Shown here one piece after another: positions 17,225 to 24,785 of a stretch of 56,235 nucleotides of DNA (its first letter is position 1; every line of letters begins with the position of its first letter). Origin of the DNA: Candidatus Aminicenantota bacterium (GTDB lineage Bacteria; Acidobacteriota; Aminicenantia; Aminicenantales; CALLJL01); NCBI GenBank assembly GCA_026416195.1, contig JAOAFQ010000004.1:1-56235 (forward strand), in the 5' to 3' direction. Below the pieces are notes generated by a model, which was not told where the DNA came from, ran no database searches, and saw only the letters and a list, made by a program, of their open reading frames with translations. The position numbers and the translations under genes are program-made.

Positions 17225-17923
17225 TTAGATACCTTCAATTCTCACTTCGACAAAGTATTGACGAGCAATTTCAGCCATTTTGAGAATATCTTTCCGATCA
17301 TAGGGACGAACATGAAGATAATGAGGATTTATTGTGTTTTTAGGAGAAAATTGTTGAAGTTGATAAAGCTTAGCTCCTTTGAGCCATTCGCCAATTTCCT
17401 TGATTTCCTTGAAGTCAATTAATCCAGGGACAACGGTAGTTCTAAACATATAAGCGAGCCCGCTGCTTCTAATTATATCTACTGACCATTGGAGGTCCTT
17501 TTCGGGGACTCTGCGGCCAATAATTTTTTCATATTTAATTAGAGGTGCTTTTATATCCATGGCTATGAAATCAACAATTTTCTCTCTAATAAGATGTTCA
17601 AGACGAGAGGGAAAGGAACCGTTAGTGTCAATTTTAACCAGCAAATGGCGGTCTTTAATCACTCGAATTAAAGTTTCCACATCTTCATCTAGGAGAGGTT
17701 CACCTCCCGTTATACAGACCCCTTCAAGCCAACCGCGTCTTTCATCTAAAAAAGATATAAAAAAATCAATGGGAAAGGTTGGGAGTGACTCCGGATTAAG
17801 GACTAAATCAGCGTTATGACAAAATGGACAGCGGAAATTACAACCTCCGAGAAAAACAGTGGCAGAGATATGGCCAGGAAAATCCTTAGGGGCAAATTTT
17901 TCTAAACCCTTGATCGCCACCAA
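17225..17923 (-). CDS. nrdG: Anaerobic ribonucleoside-triphosphate reductase activating protein (radical SAM)
   Basis: A 232 aa radical SAM activase that installs the glycyl radical on NrdD. The cluster motif is CNFRCPFC (in GGCNFRCPFCHNADLV), followed by CITGGEPLLDEDVE and VKIDTNGSFPSRL. The length and the early KFAPKDFPGHISATVFLGGC segment match NrdG/PflA-type activases. The coding region overlaps the upstream glutaredoxin-like gene by 22 nt. The start is TTG 17923 or GTG 17920, without a strong ribosome binding site, which suggests translational coupling. Adjacent nrdD makes the pairing near certain. Confidence 0.93.
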   Translation of the reverse strand: MVAIKGLEKFAPKDFPGHISATVFLGGCNFRCPFCHNADLVLNPESLPTFPIDFFISFLDERRGWLEGVCITGGEPLLDEDVETLIRVIKDRHLLVKIDTNGSFPSRLEHLIREKIVDFIAMDIKAPLIKYEKIIGRRVPEKDLQWSVDIIRSSGLAYMFRTTVVPGLIDFKEIKEIGEWLKGAKLYQLQQFSPKNTINPHYLHVRPYDRKDILKMAEIARQYFVEVRIEGI

Positions 17924-18168
17924 GCTTCTAACTCCTCTGGATTATTTAAAGCTACCTCAACTCTCCCTTCATTTAACACAATAAGGAGAGGTAAGACAAT
18001 AGCCCCCCTCTCATCTCGACGAACATAGTCAAGAAATTCTCGAAGCTTGGCTTTTCCTTCCTTTTTGACTAGATCAACTTCTTTGACGGAAAGAGACAAT
18101 CCTTTCAATTTCTCTTTAAAGGCATTACATTTTTCGCAATTGGGATAAGTAAAAAGCCAATATTCCAT
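17902..18168 (-). CDS. Glutaredoxin/NrdH-like thiol-redox protein in the nrd operon
   Basis: The ORF track shows a 162 aa frame, but its first half is a shadow of nrdD. The real gene starts at ATG 18168, five bases after the nrdD stop codon. It encodes 88 aa beginning MEYWLFTYPNCEKCNAFKEKL, a thioredoxin-fold protein with a CxxC motif (CEKC). A strand with cis-Pro (VLPLLIVLNEGRVEV) and a C-terminal helix follow (NPEELEAWWRSRV). Its place between nrdD and nrdG suggests that it delivers electrons to, or repairs, the anaerobic reductase. Class III enzymes of the NrdD2-like type are known to use thioredoxin or glutaredoxin-like donors, so this placement is informative. Confidence 0.82.
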   Translation of the reverse strand: MEYWLFTYPNCEKCNAFKEKLKGLSLSVKEVDLVKKEGKAKLREFLDYVRRDERGAIVLPLLIVLNEGRVEVALNNPEELEAWWRSRV

Positions 18169-18172
18169 ATCT

Positions 18173-20248
18173 TTAAAAAAGTTTGGTGTAAGGGGTCCTC
18201 TGCTTAAATTCCTGTTGTTTACCATCATTCCAGGTCCTAATTGGCCGGAGATATCCGACAATTCTGGAATAGACTTCAGTTTCAGCGCCACAGTGCGGAC
18301 AAGAAGGATGTTGTCCCTTGAGATAACCATGACTTTCACAGACTGAAAAAGTAGGGGTGATACTGAAATAGGGTAACCTAGTTTCCGCAATTTTACGCAC
18401 TAATTTTTTACAAGTCTGAGGATCAATCGCTTCGGGCAAAAAGGTATGGAAAATGGTCCCGCCAGTATAAAGAGGTTGAATATCCTGTTGATGGTTAATG
18501 GCTTCCCAGACATCCCTCGTCGCGTCCACATTGAGCTGGGTAGAATTAGTTAAGTAAGGGAATTTATCCGTTCCAGAAGTAATTATATTTCTATACTTTT
18601 CGCGATCGAGTCGAGCTAACCGGTAAGAGGTTGATTCAGCCGGGGTGGCTTCAAGATTATAGAGGTTGCCCGTTTCCTCTTGAAATTCTCGGAGAACTTC
18701 GCGCATGAATTGAAGGACTTCGATCGTAAACTCCTTACCCTCTAGGGTACCAATGCCTTTGCCGAGAAAATTAAGACAACATTCATGCATGCCGCAAACA
18801 CCAATTGTCGAAAAATGATTATCAAAATGACCGAGATAACCCAGCGTATAAGGCGTAAGTCCTTTCTGCAACATAGTGGAAACAACCTCCCGTTTGGTTT
18901 CTAGGCACTCTTTGGCTAAAGTCATTAAATATCTCAAGCGAGCAAAGAATTCTTCACGGCTTTGAGCCTCGAAACCAATCCGGTTAAGATTAATTGTCAC
19001 CACCCCAATCGAACCAGTTGAATCTCCAGGCCCCCAAATATTACCAGGTCGACGCATTAGCTCTCTCTGATCTAGGTTAAGGCGACAGCACATAGCTCTG
19101 ATATCACCTGGGTTAAGATCTGTACCGATGTAGTTTTGAAAATAAGGGATGCCATATTTGGCTGTCGCCTTAAAAAGCAACTCAGCAATTGGCGAGTCCC
19201 AGTCGAAATCCTTCGTTAAATTGTAGGTAGGAATGGGAAAAGTAAAAACTCGACCTTTTTGATCACCTTCAATCATCAATTCCAAAAAAGCTCGATTGAT
19301 CATATCCATTTCGGGTTGATAGTCACCATAACAAGAATCGAGTTCAACTCCACCGACGACCACTTTTTTGTTCTTCATATCCTCAGGGACGGTTAAATCA
19401 AAAGTTAAATTAGAAAAGGGAGTTTGCCATCCCCAGCGGGAAGGAACATTGAGACCAAAAATTAGTTTTTGAATATCTTGCTTAACTTGCTCAAAGGAGA
19501 GATTATCAGCTCTGACGAAAGGGGCCAAAAAAGTGTCGACTGAAGAAAAGGCTTGTGCTCCTGCAAATTCGCCTTGCATTGTCCCTATGAAATTAACCAT
19601 GTGAAGGGTAGCCGTTTCGAGATGCCGCGCTGGGTAAGAATGAACTTGATTAGGGACATGGCCAAAGCCTTTACGGAGCAACTGTTCAAGGGACCAGCCA
19701 GCGCAATAACCGACGATTGGATAAGTAAGGTCATGAATGTGAAACTCGCCATCCAAGTGAGCCCGTTTAATCCTCTCAGAATAAAGCTGGTTCAAAGCGA
19801 AATTGGCCAGGACTTCCCCCGAAATGCGAGCATTAAGGCCTGAAAAGCTCATTGTCCCTTCATTGCTGTTTTCCCTTATTTTCCAGTCACGGTCATTGAT
19901 ATAATCCTTGATCAACCGTTCGAGGTTAAGACCAGTTCGTTTGGCTTCCCGAATATCTTTATGTTTTTCTCGATAAAGAATATAAGCTTTGGCTACTTGG
20001 TGATAGCCTTGCTTCATCAGCACCATTTCCACAATGTCTTGGATTTGCTCGACGGAAGGAATGGTAAATCCGCCGAATTTTTCCTCAAGAATGAAGGTAG
20101 TAATGTCCGAAATGTGTTTAGCCGCTTCGCGATCCTCAATTCCCTGGGAGCGCATGGCCTTGAAAACTGCCTCAGTAATTTTGTCCTGGCAAAAATCAAC
20201 TATGGTTCCATCCCTTTTTTTAATCCTGGTCACGCCTCTGGTCATCAT
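18173..20248 (-). CDS. nrdD: Anaerobic ribonucleoside-triphosphate reductase
   Basis: A 691 aa class III (glycyl-radical) ribonucleotide reductase that makes dNTPs without oxygen. The N-terminus is an ATP-cone (TRIKKRDGTIVDFCQDKITEAVFKAM, about residues 5-95). The catalytic domain contains FNVPSRWGWQTPFSNLTFDL-type barrel segments and GVCGMHECC. The C-terminus carries the zinc site CESHGY with CPHCG and the glycyl-radical loop RIVGYLRPIRTWNDGKQQEF. The ATG at 20248 lies 8 nt after GGAGG. A strong promoter candidate sits 150-180 bp upstream. With nrdG, the glutaredoxin-like gene and dut it forms a dNTP operon. No class I or II reductase is seen in this window. Confidence 0.97.
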   Translation of the reverse strand: MMTRGVTRIKKRDGTIVDFCQDKITEAVFKAMRSQGIEDREAAKHISDITTFILEEKFGGFTIPSVEQIQDIVEMVLMKQGYHQVAKAYILYREKHKDIREAKRTGLNLERLIKDYINDRDWKIRENSNEGTMSFSGLNARISGEVLANFALNQLYSERIKRAHLDGEFHIHDLTYPIVGYCAGWSLEQLLRKGFGHVPNQVHSYPARHLETATLHMVNFIGTMQGEFAGAQAFSSVDTFLAPFVRADNLSFEQVKQDIQKLIFGLNVPSRWGWQTPFSNLTFDLTVPEDMKNKKVVVGGVELDSCYGDYQPEMDMINRAFLELMIEGDQKGRVFTFPIPTYNLTKDFDWDSPIAELLFKATAKYGIPYFQNYIGTDLNPGDIRAMCCRLNLDQRELMRRPGNIWGPGDSTGSIGVVTINLNRIGFEAQSREEFFARLRYLMTLAKECLETKREVVSTMLQKGLTPYTLGYLGHFDNHFSTIGVCGMHECCLNFLGKGIGTLEGKEFTIEVLQFMREVLREFQEETGNLYNLEATPAESTSYRLARLDREKYRNIITSGTDKFPYLTNSTQLNVDATRDVWEAINHQQDIQPLYTGGTIFHTFLPEAIDPQTCKKLVRKIAETRLPYFSITPTFSVCESHGYLKGQHPSCPHCGAETEVYSRIVGYLRPIRTWNDGKQQEFKQRTPYTKLF

Positions 20249-20396
20249 GGCCTTACCTCCTTTTACCTGGTTTATTTTGAGTCTTATTTGTCTTGATCAA
20301 AAGCAACTTTTTAAACCAGCCAAATTTTCCTAAAAAAGGCAACATTTTGTTACTTTTAAAAAAAGGAACCCAACATCTTGTATATTTTTGGTTTTG

Positions 20397-20425
20397 AATT
20401 TACATTCTCTGCAAATCTTTGTCAA
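20397..20425 (-). promoter_or_regulatory. Promoter for the nrdD operon
   Basis: On the minus strand TTGACA (20425-20420) and TAAATT (20402-20397) are separated by exactly 17 nt. The -35 is a perfect consensus. The predicted start lies about 140 bp upstream of the nrdD ATG. The leader contains AAAATATACAAGATGT (20388-20373), which matches the NrdR-box consensus only loosely and has no clear partner box, so NrdR control is not supported. Confidence 0.65.
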
Positions 20426-20451
20426 GTCTTTTTTTTAAAAACATGGATATC

Positions 20452-20844
20452 TCAAAAAAAAATCTGAGGGCTTTTTTCGCCAAGGCTATCGTGGTCCAAC
20501 AATAACGGGGTCAGAAATTGAACGATTTTATAATCGAGAAGAATGTCCTTTTATTAATCGGTCATCGTAAAATTATCCCTTCTCTGTGGGATCCTCGGCT
20601 AAGAGCAATATATATTTGATCTAGGGCAAAGATTCCCCGGCCAACATCGATTCCCCTGGTAAAGAGAACTGATCAAACTTCTTAAATTCACCTGATAGGC
20701 GGCCTAAGGGAACGGTGCTTATCCCTTCCACTTCCCTATCTTAGTCCATGTAACAATAGGTTTAAACCCAAGAAAGGAATGAATTGTTTGGCCCCAGACA
20801 TTTAAAGCAGCCACTCCAGTTGGCTCGACAACAGCCCCTTCCTT
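20452..20844 (-). pseudogene. Relic of a PIF1-family DNA helicase
   Basis: The 684 bp between nrdD and the TPR gene holds minus-strand fragments in different frames that together resemble a PIF1-type helicase. Block 1 (20844-20719) reads KEGAVVEPTGVAALNVWGQT then IHSFLGFKPIV, matching the PIF1 motif around PTG(V/I)AA-N-GG-TIHSF. Block 2 (20654-20572) reads GIDVGRGIFALDQIYIALSR then GSHREGIILR, matching the C-terminal FAPGQ-YVALSR-SLEG motif. Block 3 (about 20550-20452) reads ILLDYKIVQFLT, matching the tail. Walker A and most of the ATPase core are missing, and stops and frameshifts separate the blocks. The gene is dead, with a large internal deletion. The remaining gap sequence shows no gene. 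Confidence 0.72.
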
Positions 20845-20933
20845 TTATATCAAAATTGGGCTTAGCCAATTTGGCTGCCTCTTGGCTTCGGATATACCTT
20901 GCTTTCACTCCCAGCTTATGTCAAGATTTTTAT

Positions 20934-21734
20934 ATGGACCAAACCAAAAAAAAATTAATTTCTTTTGGGAGAAAAAATTACTTTCATTTTTTTCTTTTCT
21001 TTTTTTTAGCCATTTCCTTTTGGTTTTTTTCCGCTTGTTCCCCAAATAAGCCCAAGACAGTCCCTGATAGGGAAAAGGACCCCCAATATCATTATGAAAA
21101 AGCCGTTGTCGCCTTAAGATATGATCTGCCTGACATGGCTATTGATTACCTCAAGCAGGCATTGACTTTAGACCCTAATCATTATCCTTCCTATAATCTT
21201 TTGGGAGTAATTTATCATAAAAAAGGGAATTATCAGGCGGCCGCGGACGCCCTTAACCGGGCCATCGAGCTCAAACCAGATTCAGGTGAAGCTCATCATA
21301 ACCTAGGGGTGGTTTATCAGGACATGGGTTTAAGGTCAAAAGCTGAACAGGAATACCTGAAGGCAATTAAGCTTGGTTACCATCGGTCTTATTTTCTCTT
21401 AGCCCGTCTTCTCTTAGATCAAAAGAAATATGAAGAATCTATCCATTTTGCTCTCAAGGCCGCGGAATTAAATCCCCATGATGCAGCTATTTTCAACTTA
21501 CTTGGAGTAGCCTGTAATGAAAGACAAGATTATAAGCAAGCTATAAATTTTCTTCAAAGGGCAATGAATCTGAATCCTGAAGACCCGATCATCTGGATTA
21601 ATCTAGGAATCGCCTATTTAAATAATGGTGAAAAAGAAAAGGCCAAGGAGTTGTTGGAAAAGGCGCTTACCCAACTTAAAGATCAGACTTTAATTGATAA
21701 AGTAAAATCTTGGCTCGACCAAATAAAATTTTAA
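20934..21734 (+). CDS. TPR-repeat lipoprotein
   Basis: A 266 aa exported protein. The ORF track starts at 20784, but the first 50 codons overlap the helicase relic and look non-coding. The ATG at 20934 (MDQTKKKLISFGRKNYFHF) opens a lipoprotein signal with a hydrophobic stretch FLFFFLAISFWF and lipobox FSAC. The mature protein is built of about six tetratricopeptide repeats, for example YPSYNLLGVIYHKKGNYQAA, GEAHHNLGVVYQDMGLRSKA, AAIFNLLGVACNERQDYKQA and PIIWINLGIAYLNNGEKEKA. TPR lipoproteins act as protein-binding scaffolds, often in outer-membrane or pilus assembly. The partner is unknown. No strong ribosome binding site is visible. Confidence 0.85.
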   Translation: MDQTKKKLISFGRKNYFHFFLFFFLAISFWFFSACSPNKPKTVPDREKDPQYHYEKAVVALRYDLPDMAIDYLKQALTLDPNHYPSYNLLGVIYHKKGNYQAAADALNRAIELKPDSGEAHHNLGVVYQDMGLRSKAEQEYLKAIKLGYHRSYFLLARLLLDQKKYEESIHFALKAAELNPHDAAIFNLLGVACNERQDYKQAINFLQRAMNLNPEDPIIWINLGIAYLNNGEKEKAKELLEKALTQLKDQTLIDKVKSWLDQIKF

Positions 21735-21869
21735 CTTTAAAATGAAAATAAAAGGTCCCTTTGCCATTTTTGAAAAATTTTATTTCAAACAAGAATAAAG
21801 GTTAGGTTACGGTTATAGATAAGGGTGATCAGATAAAAAATGATTTAAGCTTTAAATCGAGGAGAGGGC

Positions 21870-22262
21870 ATGAAAATCTTAGAGATTGAAACAAGATCTA
21901 AGGAGGAACTTATCGATATAACCCACCTTATTGCCAGAGAAGTTCAATCGATGGGGCTTAAGGAGGGAGGCGTAATTGTCTTTGTCCCTCATACAACCGC
22001 AGGACTTACTCTTAATGAAAATGCTGATCCATCTGTTAAAAGAGATATTCTTCTAGCTTTGCGCCATATGGTGCCTGAGAATCTTCCTTATTCCCATAGT
22101 GAAGGCAATTCGCCAGCTCATGTCAAGGCCTCCCTTTGTGGTAGTTCGCTTTATCTCATCGTCAAAGAAGGTAAATTGTGGCTAGGAACCTGGCAAGGAA
22201 TAACTTTTTGTGAATTTGATGGTCCAAGACGCCGACGCCTCTTCCTGTCGGCCATAAAATGA
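21870..22262 (+). CDS. YjbQ/UPF0047 family protein
   Basis: A 130 aa protein of the YjbQ (UPF0047) family. The conserved features are GVIVFVPHTTAGLTLNENADPSV, PYSHSEGNSPAHVKASLCGSS and LGTWQGITFCEFDGPRRR, which contain the His/Glu/Asp residues that bind a metal in family structures. Members have been described as having weak thiamine-phosphate synthase activity; the true role is not settled. The ATG follows GAGGAGAGGGC, a good ribosome binding site. It stands alone between the TPR lipoprotein gene and a convergent M48 protease gene. Confidence 0.93.
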   Translation: MKILEIETRSKEELIDITHLIAREVQSMGLKEGGVIVFVPHTTAGLTLNENADPSVKRDILLALRHMVPENLPYSHSEGNSPAHVKASLCGSSLYLIVKEGKLWLGTWQGITFCEFDGPRRRRLFLSAIK

Positions 22263-22296
22263 TCCTGAGTTTGGACCAATTCTCAAAGGACCTTAA

Positions 22297-23736
22297 TTAT
22301 TTTACTATTTTTAAGAGCGTTCCCGGTGGTGGCACAGTCTCCAGCTCGGACTGATTCATAATGGCCAATTGCTTCCAAAGATTTTGGGGCACGTTCTCTC
22401 TTTTAAAAATCTCGATAACCTTTTCTTGGCCATTAGCTCTAACTAGGCTAATTCGCTGAGGTTGGCGATTCAAATATGAGGCTTCTTTAAGCTCCTCAAA
22501 AGAGCCAATTGAATTTTTGAACTTTTCATCATAGGAAGAATAATTTCTCCAAGGAGCAAGCCCGAAAAAGCTAAAAATGTGATCGCCATAACGAATTAAG
22601 CCTAAACGCAAATAGAGAGTTTCGCCTTCCGTTGATTCAATCAGATAATAGGCGTGATAGGAAGGTAAATTACCAGTCTCCAGACGATCCTCCTTCACCT
22701 TCTTTGCTCCTTTTATAGAAGAAATTTTTTTCTCAGCATAGCTAGCCAATTCCTCTGAACTTTTTTCCACCAAGAGGATAAGAGCCGCCTGGCCATCTTT
22801 CGAGGATAATCTCACCTGGGAAGCCGTATTCTGAACGGTCCAATCTTCTGGAAGGGAAAAAACAAAGCGTAACTTAGGATGATAGAATTTCCCTTTTTCA
22901 ACAAAACCCTGGCGAGGATCATCTCCAAAGACCAATCCCTGGAGGTTTTGAAGATATTGACTCGAGTTAACTTTAAGCTTGTAATCTTCTTCGTTCAACA
23001 TGGCCTTAACCCTTTCGATTCTATCTTTGGTCAAAGGATGAGTTGAAAGGAAGCCGGGCAAAGGTCGTCCACCCGAAAGATCGCCCAATTTTTCTAAGGA
23101 TTGAAAAAAATTAATGATAAAAACTGGCGACCAGCCGGCTCGCCGCGCATACATGACGCCCAAACGATCAGCTTGATATTCATCGTCGCGACTGTATTTA
23201 AGGAATAGAAGTTGCAGACCGACACTCGCTAACCCTGAAAGATCAGCCAGCCTTTTATCTATAGCGCTCATAACAGCTAATCCAGTTTGAACTAAAATCA
23301 TCTGACTTAGCCTCTTTAAGCTATGGCGGGCACTAATGTGGCCTAATTCATGGCCAAGAATTGTCACCAGCTCAGCTTCATGGTTAATTAAAGCTAGGAT
23401 TCCTCGAGTTACATAAACGTAACCACCAGGCACGGCAAAGGCATTTATCACTGGCGTGTCTAAAACTGCAAAATGATAATCTAGTTCTGGCCGATGAGTA
23501 TAAGGAACAAGAGCTTGTCCTAGTTCATTAATATAGGCTGCAATTTTTTCAGCCTCAACTAAACCATATTGAGCTTTTATTTCGAGATCAGTCTGTTGTC
23601 CCAGAGCTTTCTCTTGAGAAATGGAAATAAGAGTCAGTTCTTTTTCGCCAGTGACAGGATTAACCGAACAGCTCAAAAAAGCTAGACTAAAACCGGCTAA
23701 AAGAATAAAAATGATTTTTTCTTTTTTTTCTTTCAT
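22297..23736 (-). CDS. M48-family zinc metalloprotease, lipoprotein
   Basis: A 479 aa exported protease. The N-terminus is a lipoprotein signal (KIIFILLAGFSLAFLSCSVNP) with lipobox FLSC. The M48 domain contains the zinc motif HELGHISARH, preceded by NAFAVPGGYVYVTRGIL and followed by YQADRLGVMYARRAGW with the third metal ligand, plus FLSTHPLTKDRIERVK. This resembles BepA/YfgC-type periplasmic proteases involved in outer-membrane protein quality control. Instead of the BepA TPR domain, the C-terminal 200 residues hold a beta-rich domain (FYHPKLRFVFSLPEDW) and a short LysM-like end (NVPQNLWKQLAIMNQSELET). The start has only a weak GGGAAAT site. Confidence 0.93.
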   Translation of the reverse strand: MKEKKEKIIFILLAGFSLAFLSCSVNPVTGEKELTLISISQEKALGQQTDLEIKAQYGLVEAEKIAAYINELGQALVPYTHRPELDYHFAVLDTPVINAFAVPGGYVYVTRGILALINHEAELVTILGHELGHISARHSLKRLSQMILVQTGLAVMSAIDKRLADLSGLASVGLQLLFLKYSRDDEYQADRLGVMYARRAGWSPVFIINFFQSLEKLGDLSGGRPLPGFLSTHPLTKDRIERVKAMLNEEDYKLKVNSSQYLQNLQGLVFGDDPRQGFVEKGKFYHPKLRFVFSLPEDWTVQNTASQVRLSSKDGQAALILLVEKSSEELASYAEKKISSIKGAKKVKEDRLETGNLPSYHAYYLIESTEGETLYLRLGLIRYGDHIFSFFGLAPWRNYSSYDEKFKNSIGSFEELKEASYLNRQPQRISLVRANGQEKVIEIFKRENVPQNLWKQLAIMNQSELETVPPPGTLLKIVK

Positions 23737-23937
23737 TTTACTATTTCCCTTTTTTGGTTATTTTAAGAAATTCTGACCTTATTGCGAGTTCTCCCTTTTA
23801 TCTTACCGTATTCATTTCTTTATTAATATTTATTTTGGTCTCTCTGGGAAAAATAAAGCACTCTAATTTAATCTCCAAAGATAGAATTTTATCAAGCCCG
23901 CTTCTTTAAATTAATTAAAGTTAAGCCAGTTTAAAAA

Positions 23938-24552
23938 TCAAGGAGAGACCAAATTTATCCCAAAAGAGGAAAGAGCTTTTTCTAGTTCTGTTTCTGGTCG
24001 ATAAAGAATTGATTTTAGGCCTAAAAGATTAGCTGTTCGAATATTTTCTTCAAGATCATCAATAAAAACCGCTTCGCCAGGCGAAACCTGAGCTACATCC
24101 AAAGCAATTCGATAAATCTCTGGATGGGGTTTCATCAAGCCCACTTCATAAGATAAAACCAGCGAATCAAAAATCATTGCTTCAGGAAAGCGTTCTCGAA
24201 TATAAGAAAAACGAAGAAGGTCCGTATTAGAAAGGAGAATGAGACGACAAGATGTCTTAGCTCTTTTTAGAATATTAATCACCTGATAGTTGGGCGAAAA
24301 AACATTGCAGTAAGCTTCGATAAAGTCCTCATAAGATAAATTAGCTTGGGTTAAACTAATTATTTTTGTGTAAAATTCAGGTGGTGAAATTCGGCCAGTG
24401 TCGAGAAGTTCAATTAGCTCAAAATGATCCCGAACTATTTGCCGAATTTCTTCTTGACTTAAGGGTGACACCTGACTTAAACGACGATAAAACTGACCAT
24501 TGTCAAACCAAAGGACTACCTGTCCCATGTCAGAAATAATTGCTTTGATCAT
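23938..24552 (-). CDS. HAD-family hydrolase (subfamily IA)
   Basis: A 204 aa HAD phosphatase-like protein. Motif I is IISDMGQVVLWFDN, the DxGxV variant found in YihX-like and related phosphatases. Motif II is LILLSNTD, the Lys motif is YEVGLMKPHPEIYRIAL and motif IV is AVFIDDLEENIRTA. The short helical cap lies between motifs I and II. The ATG at 24552 follows CGAGGT at good spacing. The substrate is unknown; sugar phosphates such as glucose-1-phosphate are common for this group. The 200 bp on its 3' side (23737-23937) show no gene. Confidence 0.88.
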   Translation of the reverse strand: MIKAIISDMGQVVLWFDNGQFYRRLSQVSPLSQEEIRQIVRDHFELIELLDTGRISPPEFYTKIISLTQANLSYEDFIEAYCNVFSPNYQVINILKRAKTSCRLILLSNTDLLRFSYIRERFPEAMIFDSLVLSYEVGLMKPHPEIYRIALDVAQVSPGEAVFIDDLEENIRTANLLGLKSILYRPETELEKALSSFGINLVSP

Positions 24553-24785
24553 TGTTACCTCGAGATGAGGAAAATTCAGAACTAAGAACCTAATTTATAG
24601 CAAAAGGATTTATCAGTCTCAATAGAAAACTAAAGACAGGATGTCTCTGTTACTTGCCATGGCCATTGAAATTAACGGTTGGTCCGCCTTGAAGGCTAAA
24701 GTCTCATTGGGCGAAGGCTTGATTCGACTACTCTTGGCTTCTCAAAAAATGGTAATTTTGCATTTTATTTGACTCAAGATTAAAC

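Noticed and set aside
18173-18390. First half of the 162 aa ORF at 17902-18390
   Set aside because: It is out of frame inside the nrdD coding region; only the part from ATG 18168 is a real gene.
20373-20388. Possible NrdR box in the nrdD leader
   Set aside because: Only loose agreement with the consensus and no second box at the expected spacing.
20478-20573. Plus-strand fragment GYRGPTITGSEIERFYNREE resembling a transposase tail
   Set aside because: Similarity is weak, and the minus strand of the same region gives ordered PIF1 helicase motifs, which explain it better.
20784-20933. N-terminal extension of the TPR ORF in the track
   Set aside because: It overlaps the helicase relic and precedes a complete lipoprotein signal beginning at ATG 20934.
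24641-24772. 43-codon plus-strand ORF (MSLLLAMAIEINGWSALKAK...)
   Set aside because: No ribosome binding site and no recognisable family; lies in a gap between two minus-strand genes.
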